Shown piece by piece: positions 1-6,592 of a DNA stretch of 7,069 nt. Under the pieces are notes generated by a model, which was not told the DNA's origin, made no database searches, and saw only the letters and a program-made list of their open reading frames with translations. Position 1 is the first letter of the stretch; every line of letters begins with the position of its first letter. The stretch spans positions 1 to 7,069 of the forward strand of contig WFPQ01000168.1 of assembly GCA_015487515.1 (NCBI GenBank), read 5' to 3'. The translations under genes were made by a program, and so were the position numbers. Source of the stretch: Hyphomicrobiales bacterium (GTDB taxonomy: Bacteria; Pseudomonadota; Alphaproteobacteria; Rhizobiales; Devosiaceae).

Positions 1-227
1 CGCCTGGTGCGCCTGTCGGTGGCCCGGGGCAGCATGCCATATTCGGCCGTAACCCACCCCAGCCCCTGTCCACGCCGCCAGGAGGGAAGCGAGGTTTCAA
101 CCGAAGCGGTGCACAGGACCCTTGTATTGCCGAAACTTATCAGGCATGACCCCTCGGCCTGGGGTGCCGTGTTGCGTTCAATGGAAACGGGGCGTATTTG
201 GTCGTTTTTTCGTCCTGATGGGCGCAT
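1..227 (-). CDS. rph: Ribonuclease PH, N-terminal part (cut by window start)
   Basis: RNase PH is a phosphate-dependent 3'-to-5' exoribonuclease that trims tRNA 3' ends in the cytoplasm. The minus strand reads from ATG at 227-225 through 75 codons without a stop. It opens [19 protein letters not shown], the typical RNase PH start, continues with [10 protein letters not shown] (residues 35-44), and ends with the family hallmark [14 protein letters not shown] (57-70). The rest of the protein, about two thirds including the phosphate-binding arginine region, lies beyond position 1. A purine-rich AGAAAGAG just upstream of the ATG can serve as ribosome binding site. A weak sigma-70-like pair on the minus strand (TTGTTC at 290-285, 17-base gap, TATGAC at 267-262) might be its promoter. 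rph divergent from hrcA is a common alphaproteobacterial arrangement. Identity is secure; the promoter is a guess. Confidence 0.95.
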   Translation of the reverse strand, partial: MRPSGRKNDQIRPVSIERNTAPQAEGSCLISFGNTRVLCTASVETSLPSWRRGQGLGWVTAEYGMLPRATDRRTR

Positions 228-331
228 GAAAACTCTTTCTGAGGCAAAAATCATTATCAGCGTCATACAACCGCAATACTCCCAGAACAAGACTCCGGGG
301 ACAAGACAATGGCCGGGCTTGATTATTGCTC

Positions 332-362
332 TTTGAAAATGCCGCATTTGATCTTAAATATG
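332..362 (+). promoter_or_regulatory. Candidate heat-shock (RpoH-type) promoter of hrcA
   Basis: TTTG at 332-335, a 17-base spacer, then CTTAAATATG at 353-362. Against the alphaproteobacterial heat-shock pattern CTTG-N17/18-CYTATNTNNG this has one mismatch in the -35 and one in the -10, with allowed spacing. The same stretch can be read as a housekeeping promoter: TTGAAA at 333-338, 16 bases, TAAATA at 355-360. It lies about 65 bases before the preferred hrcA start, so either reading is positionally sensible. Confidence 0.4.
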
Positions 363-426
363 GCCCACGGATGCAAACTGGCCGGTCATGCGGGTCATGA
401 CTGGTTTGAACCGGGTGGATTTGTCA

Positions 427-1503
427 ATGAACCGCGATTCAGAGGATTTTCTGAAAATACTAAATGCGCGTTCGCGGGATATTTTTGCCAAGATAGTCGA
501 GAACTATCTTGATACCGGTGAACCCATAGGCTCCCGTCAGATTTCACGCATGCTCGATTTGTCCCTGTCTCCGGCCTCGGTCCGCAATGTCATGTCTGAC
601 CTTGAGGAACTGGGACTTATCAGGGCTCCCCATGTTTCGGCGGGCCGGGCCCCGACCCAGGAAGGGCTGCGGTTTTTCGTTGATGCCATGCTGGAGGTGG
701 GAACCATGGATGCGGCGGAAAGGAAGCGGATCTCCCGCCAGATTTCAGAAACGGCCCAGGACGGAACCCCTGAGGATTACCTGACCGAGGCCAGCCAGTT
801 GCTTTCTGGCCTGAGCCACGGGGCGGGGGTGGTCATTGCTGCCAAGTCCGACATGGTGTTGCGCCACATGGAGTTTGTCCGGCTCGACAGGAACAAGGCC
901 ATGGCCGTGCTGGTTGGCGAGGACGGTCTGGTGGAGAACCGGATTGTCAGCCTGCCGGCCGGCCTTGATGACGGTGCCCTTGTCAAGGCTTCCAACTACC
1001 TGTCCCATCACATAATGGGACGCACCCTTTCCGAGGCCAGGAAACATATCGAGATGGCCAGTGAAATCCGGCGCAGGGAACTCGATGAGCTCTCCATGCG
1101 CCTGGTGGAAACCGGGGTTGCCACTCTCAGCGGAACCAGTTCCGCGCCGACGGTGATAGTCAGGGGCCGCTCGAACCTGATTGACGGGGCCCTTGAATCC
1201 AATGACCTGGAACGATTGCGCGAACTGCTTGATGAGCTTGAAAACAAGTCCGGCCTGATAAATCTTCTGGAAAGCGCCCAGAATGCCGAAGGGGTCAGGA
1301 TATTCATCGGTTCTGAAAACAAGCTTTTTTCGCTTTCCGGCTCTTCGGTTATCCTTTCGCCCTACAGGGATGACAATGAGAAGATAGTCGGGGTTCTTGG
1401 CATCATCGGGCCGACCCGGCTCAATTATGCGCGGATTGTTCCGGTGGTGGACTATACGGCTCACGTGGTTGGCCAGATGGTCCGCAAGGGAAAAGGCAAG
1501 TGA
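427..1503 (+). CDS. hrcA: Heat-inducible transcription repressor HrcA
   Basis: HrcA is a cytoplasmic dimeric repressor that binds CIRCE inverted repeats and loses activity on heat stress, with GroEL helping it fold. From the start used here the protein is 358 residues, normal for the family. The N-terminal winged-helix region shows YLDTGEPIGSR (residues 27-37), LSPASVRNVMSDLEELGL (47-64) and HVSAGRAPTQEGLRFFVD (69-86), all family hallmarks. The C-terminal GAF-like domain ends with GVLGIIGPTRLNYARIVPVV. The frame is open upstream to ATGs at 388 and 397. I prefer ATG 427 because GGGTGGA at 413-419 sits seven bases ahead of it and because other alphaproteobacterial HrcA proteins start a similar distance before the SRDIF motif. 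grpE follows 146 bases downstream. No CIRCE operator is visible in this window, so its target is probably elsewhere (inference). Confidence 0.95.
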   Translation: MNRDSEDFLKILNARSRDIFAKIVENYLDTGEPIGSRQISRMLDLSLSPASVRNVMSDLEELGLIRAPHVSAGRAPTQEGLRFFVDAMLEVGTMDAAERKRISRQISETAQDGTPEDYLTEASQLLSGLSHGAGVVIAAKSDMVLRHMEFVRLDRNKAMAVLVGEDGLVENRIVSLPAGLDDGALVKASNYLSHHIMGRTLSEARKHIEMASEIRRRELDELSMRLVETGVATLSGTSSAPTVIVRGRSNLIDGALESNDLERLRELLDELENKSGLINLLESAQNAEGVRIFIGSENKLFSLSGSSVILSPYRDDNEKIVGVLGIIGPTRLNYARIVPVVDYTAHVVGQMVRKGKGK

Positions 1504-1549
1504 GAAAAAGGGCAAACAGTCAAAACCGGGATTAAACGGTAACTTGGCT

Positions 1550-1581
1550 CTTGAATTCGGACCCGATTTGAACGATATGCG
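1550..1581 (+). promoter_or_regulatory. Candidate RpoH-type promoter of grpE
   Basis: CTTG at 1550-1553 is followed after exactly 18 bases by ACGATATGCG at 1572-1581. The latter matches five of the seven defined positions of the alphaproteobacterial heat-shock -10 pattern CYTATNTNNG. The site sits in the 146-base hrcA-grpE gap, about 70 bases before the grpE start. If real, grpE can be transcribed independently of hrcA. The -10 is imperfect, so this is tentative. Confidence 0.35.
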
Positions 1582-1649
1582 GATACTGGAAAAAATGCCG
1601 CAATGTTTCAGGCATCCGGACGGAAGCGGCCAGGCTAGAAATCGAGGGA

Positions 1650-2417
1650 ATGATGGGCAACAAGTCAACCGAACCTGAAATCAGCGAGACGGGAGATTTT
1701 TCCTCTACCGATCAATCATCTGCGGATTTGGCTGATCGGGACCAGAGGCAGGGAGACGGCATGGAAGCGGGACAGGCGCAGACGGAACAGTTGCTGACAG
1801 CAGCAAGGGAAGAAAACGCCCGGCTAAAGGATCAGCTTCTGCGTGCTGCTGCCGACATGGAAAATCTCCGCAAGAGAACCCGCCGTGAAATGGATGATGC
1901 CCGTTCCTATGCCATTGCCGGCTTTGCCCGCGACATGCTCAATGCCGCTGACAATCTTTCCCGGGCCCTGAACGCCATTTCCGAGGATTTCCGGAACAAT
2001 GCGGATTCGCAGACCAGGTCCCTGATCGAGGGCATCGAGATGACCGACAGGGAAATGCACCGGCTCATGGAGAAGAACGGTGTCAGGCCGATCATTGCCG
2101 AGGGGGAAAAGTTCAATCCCCACAAGCATCAGGCCATGTTCGAGGTGGACAACCCGGAGGTTCCCGCCGGAATAGTCGTGCAGGTGGTGCAGGGTGGCTT
2201 TGAAATCGGTGACAGGGTCCTGCGTCCGGCCATGGTCGGGGTTTCCAGGGGCGGACCAAGAGCAGAGGCCGGGCCAAGATCAGAGGGTGGATCGGGGATG
2301 GATGCCGGGTCCGAAACCGGGGCTCGTTCCAGTGATCCCGAACAGGCCGGGCAGGGCGGGGAGGCGGATAATGTCACGGAGCCCGGTTTTGCAGGGCACG
2401 TGGACAAGGAAGTCTAG
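1650..2417 (+). CDS. grpE: Nucleotide exchange factor GrpE
   Basis: GrpE is the cytoplasmic partner of DnaK that opens its nucleotide-binding domain to release ADP, completing the chaperone cycle. The protein is 255 residues. An acidic, polar N-terminus (1-45) precedes a long helix expected to form the dimer coiled coil (about 46-105, containing AAADMENLRKRTRREMDDA). The C-terminal beta domain carries the signature FNPHKHQAMFEVDNPEVPAG (155-174) and FEIGDRVLRPAMVGVS (184-199). After residue 199 a Gly/Ser/Glu-rich tail of 56 residues extends beyond the usual end of the family, partly built from a tandem repeat. Two ATGs are adjacent: GAGG at 1644-1647 is better spaced for the second, at 1653, so the true start may be one codon later. 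The next gene is convergent; no U-run terminator follows grpE. Confidence 0.95.
   Translation: MMGNKSTEPEISETGDFSSTDQSSADLADRDQRQGDGMEAGQAQTEQLLTAAREENARLKDQLLRAAADMENLRKRTRREMDDARSYAIAGFARDMLNAADNLSRALNAISEDFRNNADSQTRSLIEGIEMTDREMHRLMEKNGVRPIIAEGEKFNPHKHQAMFEVDNPEVPAGIVVQVVQGGFEIGDRVLRPAMVGVSRGGPRAEAGPRSEGGSGMDAGSETGARSSDPEQAGQGGEADNVTEPGFAGHVDKEV
2253..2288 (+). repeat. Imperfect 18-bp tandem repeat inside the grpE tail
   Basis: Units at 2253-2270 and 2271-2288 agree at 14 of 18 positions and are in frame, encoding GPRAEA then GPRSEG. This suggests that the low-complexity C-terminal tail of GrpE grew at least partly by local duplication. Confidence 0.7.
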
Positions 2418-2502
2418 GGACAGGAGCTGTCAGATCCCGCAGGCCCTGGAAATCCGTCAGGGGTTCCCTTGTAATTACGCTTCTTCAAATCCTTCGACCC
2501 CT

Positions 2503-2536
2503 CCGGCCCCCGCTGTTCCGGCCCCCGCCGTTCCGG
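2503..2536. repeat. 15-bp tandem repeat in grpE-DUF454 gap
   Basis: The unit CCGGCCCCCGCTGTT (2503-2517) is followed directly by CCGGCCCCCGCCGTT (2518-2532), one mismatch, and a third partial copy CCGG (2533-2536). It lies in the 188-base convergent intergenic gap. No function is evident; slippage duplication is the simplest origin. Confidence 0.7.
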
Positions 2537-2584
2537 TTTGTGTGGTTTTGGTTTTGCCCTGTTACCCTTTTGGCGTTTCCGGTA

Positions 2585-2607
2585 AATGCATTTCTTGCAA
2601 ATGCATT
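2585..2607. repeat. Inverted repeat at the 3' end of the DUF454 gene
   Basis: AATGCATTT (2585-2593), a five-base loop CTTGC, then AAATGCATT (2599-2607) form a perfect 9-bp hairpin. It overlaps the stop codon of the minus-strand gene (2608-2606). Each arm also contains the self-complementary ATGCAT. It is AT-rich, unlike its surroundings, and has no T-run on either side, so it is at best a weak terminator or 3'-end stabiliser between two convergent genes. Confidence 0.55.
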
Positions 2608-2980
2608 ATGAGTCGGGGGGATAAGGTCTGGTCAGCAGGAAAGCCGAGACCGCGGCCATGGCCAGGGCCTGGATTATTATTACCAGTACGGGCAATGACA
2701 GCAGGATGGAAATCACCAGGATGCCGATCATGGTTGAAACGGCTCTTATTCGGGCTATTTTTGATACTGCCCCGTATTTTTGCCAGTTCAGTATCGTTGG
2801 GCCGAATCTCTTGTGATTGATGATCCAGCTGTGCAGGCGTTCCGAGCTTCGGGCAAAAAAGAATGCGGCCAGCAATATGAAAACCGTTGTCGGCAGGACC
2901 GGCAGGATGATGCCAAGCAGCCCGAGGGCCAGGGAAAACACCCCCGAAAACACATAAAGGGCCTTTTTAAACCTGTTCAT
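2606..2980 (-). CDS. Small inner-membrane protein, DUF454 / YbaN family
   Basis: The 124-residue product resembles the YbaN (DUF454) family, whose function is not established. Hydrophobic segments lie at about 7-28, 30-42, 79-95 and 97-116, so it should be an inner-membrane protein. The family pattern is visible in LPVLPTTVFILLAAFFFARSS, residues 26-46 (read here only as a landmark: a Pro-Thr-Thr turn, then a helix ending in ARSS), and in LHSWIINHKRFGP (49-61), which is followed by NW at 65-66. The ATG is at 2980-2978, with GGACGG eight bases upstream as a possible ribosome binding site. It lies on the strand opposite grpE and dnaK, between them. Nothing in the sequence links it mechanistically to the chaperones. 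Family assignment is from remembered motif pattern and is fairly firm; the role is unknown. Confidence 0.85.
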   Translation of the reverse strand: MNRFKKALYVFSGVFSLALGLLGIILPVLPTTVFILLAAFFFARSSERLHSWIINHKRFGPTILNWQKYGAVSKIARIRAVSTMIGILVISILLSLPVLVIIIQALAMAAVSAFLLTRPYPPDS

Positions 2981-3129
2981 ATCGTCAACCGTCCGGGACC
3001 GGGTTTCATCCGGTAAGACTCGCCTGAAAGTTCTCTGCCGGAGTGGTTATGGATCGTGGCCCGGACCTGTATTATCGCAATTTTGCCAATAAGCCAGCCC
3101 TTTGGCGCAGGATTTTATCAATAACAGTG

Positions 3130-3161
3130 CTTGAAGGGATGCCATTGCACGCTTATATACG
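3130..3161 (+). promoter_or_regulatory. RpoH (sigma-32) heat-shock promoter of dnaK
   Basis: CTTG (3130-3133), an 18-base spacer and CTTATATACG (3152-3161) match the alphaproteobacterial heat-shock promoter pattern CTTG-N17/18-CYTATNTNNG at every defined position. The -35 extends as CTTGAA, also good for the enterobacterial form. Transcription would start near 3167, leaving a leader of about 120 bases before the dnaK ATG. No CIRCE operator overlaps it, so heat induction would come from RpoH rather than HrcA (inference). Confidence 0.75.
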
Positions 3162-3208
3162 CCGCGATGCTCATTGTTATGGGTACGAATTCTTCAATCC
3201 CGATCGGG

Positions 3209-3282
3209 GGCCTTTAAGCGAACTGAACGCACGGCGGAATTGCTGCAAAAGGATTCCGGGCAAGGCCTGCTAGACAAGAGGT
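3209..3282 (+). other. Foldable 5' leader of dnaK, including its Shine-Dalgarno site
   Basis: The 310-base gap 2981-3290 holds the dnaK promoter and this leader; I see no gene in it. GGCCTT (3209-3214) can pair with AAGGCC (3262-3267), enclosing a second stem of CGGAAT (3235-3240) with ATTCCG (3253-3258). The ribosome binding site AGAGG (3277-3281) lies outside both stems, nine bases before the ATG. CCTTT at 3211-3215 could instead pair with that AGAGG with one G-U pair, which would hide the site. Whether either fold forms is untested. Confidence 0.3.
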
Positions 3283-3290
3283 AGTAAAAA

Positions 3291-5204
3291 ATGGGAAAAG
3301 TAATAGGTATTGACCTTGGTACGACCAATTCATGCGTCGCCGTCATGGACGGCAAGAATCCCAAGGTGATAGAAAACGCGGAAGGCGCCCGCACCACGCC
3401 ATCCATGGTGGCCTTCACTCCTGAGGGAGAGCGGCTGGTTGGCCAGCCGGCCAAGCGCCAGGCGGTGACAAACCCGGAAGGCACCCTTTATGCGGTAAAA
3501 CGCCTGATCGGGCGCCGCTATAACGATCCCATGGTGACCAAGGACAAGAAGCTGGTCCCGTTCAAGATCATAAAGGCCGAAAATGGTGATGCCTGGGTGG
3601 AAGTCGATGGCAAGGCCATGTCCCCGTCCGAGGTTTCGGCCATGATTCTCACCAAGATGAAGGAGACCGCCGAATCCTTTCTGGGCGAGGATGTTACCGA
3701 GGCGGTCATTACCGTTCCCGCCTATTTCAATGACAGTCAGCGCCAGGCGACCAAGGATGCCGGCAAGATTGCCGGGCTCGAGGTATTGCGCATAATCAAC
3801 GAGCCGACGGCTGCGGCCCTGGCCTACGGGCTGGACAAGAACAATAGCGGCACCATTGCGGTTTATGACCTTGGTGGCGGCACCTTTGACATTTCCATAC
3901 TGGAGATCGGTGACGGGGTGTTCGAGGTCAAGTCCACCAATGGGGATACTTTCCTTGGCGGTGAGGATTTCGATACCAGGCTCGTCGATTACCTGGCGGA
4001 CGAATTCAAGAAGGAACAGGGTATCGATCTGCGCAGCGACAAGATGGCCCTGCAAAGGCTCAAGGAGGCCGCTGAAAAGGCCAAGATCGAGCTGTCCTCG
4101 TCAACCCAGACCGAAGTCAACCTGCCCTTCATCACGGCCGATGCCTCCGGTCCGAAGCACCTGCAGCTCAAGCTGACCAGGGCCAAGTTCGAACAATTGG
4201 TGGATGACCTTATAAAACGCACCATCAAGCCTCTCAAGGCCGCCATCAAGGATGCGGGCATCAGCGCCGGTGAAGTCGATGAGGTGGTACTGGTCGGCGG
4301 CATGACCAGGATGCCGCGCATCCAGGAAATGGTCAGCGAATTTTTCGGCAAGGAAGCCAACAAGGGGGTCAACCCGGACGAGGTCGTGGCCATGGGCGCT
4401 GCCATTCAGGCCGGGGTTCTCCAGGGTGACGTCAAGGATGTTCTGCTGCTCGATGTCACTCCCCTTTCCCTTGGCATCGAAACCCTTGGTGGTGTCTTTA
4501 CCAGGCTGATCGATCGCAACACGACCATTCCGACCAAGAAGTCCCAGATATTTTCCACTGCCGAGGACAACCAGTCTGCCGTGACCATCAACGTGGCCCA
4601 GGGCGAAAGGGAAATGGCGGCGGACAACAAGAGTCTTGGCCGTTTTGACCTGACCGGGATTCCCCCCTCTCCGCGCGGGGTGCCCCAGATCGAGGTGACC
4701 TTTGACATAGACGCCAACGGCATCGTCAACGTGTCGGCCAAGGATCTTGGTACCGGCAAGGAACAGCAGATACGTATCCAGGCTTCTGGCGGCCTTTCGG
4801 ACGATGATATCGAACGCATGGTCAAGGAGGCCGAGGCCAATGCCGACGAGGACAAGAAGCGCCGCGAGGCTGTTGAGGCCAGAAACAGCGCCGAATCCCT
4901 GATCCATTCGACCGAAAAGTCCATGGAGGAATATGGGGACAAGGTCGCCGACGAGGATGGCGCTGCCATCGAGGCGGCCATTGATGATCTCAAAAAGGCC
5001 CTGGAAGGGGATGATGTGGAACAGATCGTCGAAAAGACCGGGGCCTTGTCCCAGGCTTCCCTGAAACTTGGCGAGGCAATGTACAAGGCTTCCCAGGAAA
5101 ATGCGGAAGCGGCCGCCGAGGCCTCTGACGAGGATGAAGATGATGACGTGGTTGACGTGGATTTTGAAGAAGTCAGCGATGATGACGACAAGAAATCCGC
5201 TTGA
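3291..5204 (+). CDS. dnaK: Molecular chaperone DnaK (Hsp70)
   Basis: DnaK is the cytoplasmic Hsp70 that binds exposed hydrophobic segments of client proteins in an ATP-controlled cycle with DnaJ and GrpE. At 637 residues it is full length. The ATPase domain (about 1-382) carries all three Hsp70 signatures: IDLGTTNS (7-14), [14 protein letters not shown] (191-204) and [17 protein letters not shown] (332-348). The hydrophobic linker [12 protein letters not shown] (384-395) leads to the substrate-binding beta domain (to about 505), then the helical lid and a very acidic tail ending DDDDKKSA. The start is clear: AGAGG nine bases upstream, and [10 protein letters not shown] is canonical. It is preceded by a consensus RpoH promoter and followed by an intrinsic terminator ahead of dnaJ. 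Codon choice is notable for a highly expressed gene: Ile ATA and Arg AGG recur. Confidence 0.98.
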   Translation: MGKVIGIDLGTTNSCVAVMDGKNPKVIENAEGARTTPSMVAFTPEGERLVGQPAKRQAVTNPEGTLYAVKRLIGRRYNDPMVTKDKKLVPFKIIKAENGDAWVEVDGKAMSPSEVSAMILTKMKETAESFLGEDVTEAVITVPAYFNDSQRQATKDAGKIAGLEVLRIINEPTAAALAYGLDKNNSGTIAVYDLGGGTFDISILEIGDGVFEVKSTNGDTFLGGEDFDTRLVDYLADEFKKEQGIDLRSDKMALQRLKEAAEKAKIELSSSTQTEVNLPFITADASGPKHLQLKLTRAKFEQLVDDLIKRTIKPLKAAIKDAGISAGEVDEVVLVGGMTRMPRIQEMVSEFFGKEANKGVNPDEVVAMGAAIQAGVLQGDVKDVLLLDVTPLSLGIETLGGVFTRLIDRNTTIPTKKSQIFSTAEDNQSAVTINVAQGEREMAADNKSLGRFDLTGIPPSPRGVPQIEVTFDIDANGIVNVSAKDLGTGKEQQIRIQASGGLSDDDIERMVKEAEANADEDKKRREAVEARNSAESLIHSTEKSMEEYGDKVADEDGAAIEAAIDDLKKALEGDDVEQIVEKTGALSQASLKLGEAMYKASQENAEAAAEASDEDEDDDVVDVDFEEVSDDDDKKSA

Positions 5205-5217
5205 CTGATCCGTTCTG

Positions 5218-5251
5218 GGGCGGGACTTTGTAAAGAGGTCCCGCCCTTTTT
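5218..5251 (+). terminator. Intrinsic terminator between dnaK and dnaJ
   Basis: GGGCGGGAC (5218-5226) pairs perfectly with GTCCCGCCC (5238-5246) across an 11-base loop, followed at once by five T (5247-5251). It begins 14 bases after the dnaK stop codon. As a rho-independent terminator it should end most dnaK transcripts and let only part read through to dnaJ, matching the usual excess of DnaK over DnaJ (inference). Confidence 0.85.
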
Positions 5252-5341
5252 GGTCATGTTGTGCGATCTTGTCCGATTTGATAATCAGGCCATTTGAACC
5301 AGACAAGCTCGAGCCAGCCCGAATCAATCATTGAAAAGCCC

Positions 5342-6490
5342 ATGTCAAAAATCGACTATTATGAACTTTTAAATGTTTCACGGGACGCGGACGGGGCCAC
5401 CATCAAGGCTGCCTATCGCAAGATGGCCATGAAATATCACCCGGACCGCAATCCCGGTGACAGCGAGGCAGAACAGAAATTCAAGGAAGTGGGTGCCGCA
5501 TACGAGGCCCTCAAGGACCCCCAGAAGCGGGCAGCCTATGATCGTTTCGGCCATGCAGCCTTCGAACAGGGTGCCGGTGGCGCCAGGGGTGCCGGTGGAT
5601 TCGGCCCGGATTTTTCTTCCAGCATGTCGGACATGTTCGAGGATCTTTTCGGGGATTTCATGGGAGCGGCCGGTGGTGCCAGGCGGGGCCGTTCGGCCCA
5701 GTTCCGGGGTGCCGATCTCAGGTACAATCTTGAAATAACCCTTGAGGACGCCTTTGGCGGTCGCACCGTTGAGATAGATGTTCCCTCGATGGTGCAATGT
5801 GATACCTGCGAGGGCTCGGGAGCAAAACCGGGAACCGGGGTTTCCACCTGCAAGATGTGCCATGGTCGCGGCAAGGTGCGCACCGCCCAGGGCTTTTTTT
5901 CCATCGAGCGCACATGTCCCACCTGCCAGGGCCGGGGTGAAACCATGGACCAGCCCTGCACCTCGTGCAGCGGTCAGGGCCGCAGGCAGGAAAACCGCAA
6001 CCTTTCGGTGGATATTCCAAGGGGCATTGAAGACGGAACCCGTATCAGGCTGGCCAATGAAGGGGAGGCTGGCCTCAGGGGAGGCCCTTCCGGGGATCTT
6101 TACATTTTCATATCCCTTGCTCCCCATGATCTTTTTCAGCGCGACGGGGCCGATCTTTATGCAAGGGTTCCCATCTCCATGACCACGGCGGCCCTTGGCG
6201 GGGACTTCGAAGTGCCCACCCTTGACGGCTCAAGGGCAAGGGTCAAGGTTCCGGCGGGAACCCAGCCCGGGCAGCGGGTGCGGCTCAAGGGCAAGGGCAT
6301 GCCCGTCTTGCGTTCCAGCCAGGTGGGTGACCTCTATGTGCAGATGGATGTGGAAACCCCCCAAAACCTCAACAAGAGACAGCGCGAACTGCTAAGGGAA
6401 CTGGCCGAGGCTTCTACCGATGACAACAGCCCCACTTCCACGGGCTTCTTTTCAAGACTCAAGGGCCTGTTCGAAAAGATGGGCCAGTGA
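5342..6490 (+). CDS. dnaJ: Chaperone protein DnaJ (Hsp40, class A)
   Basis: DnaJ hands unfolded clients to DnaK and stimulates its ATP hydrolysis. From ATG 5342 it is 382 residues, standard for the family. The J domain (about 5-70) opens [12 protein letters not shown] and contains the essential HPD at 33-35. A Gly/Phe-rich stretch follows (about 76-115), with the [12 protein letters not shown] segment inside it. Four zinc-binding CxxCxGxG repeats are complete: CDTCEGSG (153), CKMCHGRG (170), CPTCQGRG (192) and CTSCSGQG (206). The two C-terminal client-binding domains follow, ending GLFEKMGQ. The frame is open further upstream to a TTG at 5294, but [10 protein letters not shown] is the typical DnaJ N-terminus. 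Its Shine-Dalgarno is weak (GAAAAG three bases before the ATG), which with the upstream terminator may hold its level below that of DnaK. Confidence 0.97.
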   Translation: MSKIDYYELLNVSRDADGATIKAAYRKMAMKYHPDRNPGDSEAEQKFKEVGAAYEALKDPQKRAAYDRFGHAAFEQGAGGARGAGGFGPDFSSSMSDMFEDLFGDFMGAAGGARRGRSAQFRGADLRYNLEITLEDAFGGRTVEIDVPSMVQCDTCEGSGAKPGTGVSTCKMCHGRGKVRTAQGFFSIERTCPTCQGRGETMDQPCTSCSGQGRRQENRNLSVDIPRGIEDGTRIRLANEGEAGLRGGPSGDLYIFISLAPHDLFQRDGADLYARVPISMTTAALGGDFEVPTLDGSRARVKVPAGTQPGQRVRLKGKGMPVLRSSQVGDLYVQMDVETPQNLNKRQRELLRELAEASTDDNSPTSTGFFSRLKGLFEKMGQ

Positions 6491-6539
6491 CCCGGCAAAC
6501 CCATTCTGACCAGTGATTTGCCCGGGTCTGGCGGGTTTT
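6489..6539 (+). terminator. Weak terminator-like hairpin after dnaJ
   Basis: GACCCGGCAAA (6489-6499) pairs with TTTGCCCGGGTC (6517-6528) as an 11-bp stem with one bulged C; the left arm starts within the dnaJ stop codon. A TTTT run comes only at 6536-6539, eight bases past the stem. A smaller competing hairpin, CCCG (6521-6524) with CGGG (6532-6535), abuts that TTTT. Termination may therefore be partial, allowing read-through into pyrF. Confidence 0.4.
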
Positions 6540-6592
6540 CATGTGCCGGCTCATCAAATCATGGAAAATGTGAAAAATGCGGAACATTGAAA

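Noticed and set aside
7..336. 109-codon plus-strand frame at the window start
   Set aside because: Most of it lies antisense to the rph reading frame, which has unmistakable RNase PH motifs on the minus strand.
745..1668. 307-codon open frame antisense to hrcA
   Set aside because: No recognisable domain and fully opposite a clear HrcA; long antisense frames are expected at this GC and codon bias.
2194..2820. 208-codon plus-strand frame across the grpE end and intergenic gap
   Set aside because: Overlaps grpE in another frame and the DUF454 gene in antisense; the proline/valine stretch simply reflects the 15-bp repeat.
3043..3273. 76-codon plus-strand frame upstream of dnaK
   Set aside because: It runs through the dnaK promoter and leader, has no recognised motif, and no good ribosome binding site.
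5268..5295. Possible RpoH promoter for dnaJ: CTTGTCC, 13 bases, GGCCATTT
   Set aside because: Resembles the enterobacterial sigma-32 form only loosely and matches just three of seven -10 positions of the alphaproteobacterial pattern.
4101..5327. 408-codon open frame antisense to dnaK, plus others at 3330-4055 and 4406-5257
   Set aside because: Antisense frames of Hsp70 genes are a known artefact of codon bias; no family resemblance and no sensible start signals.
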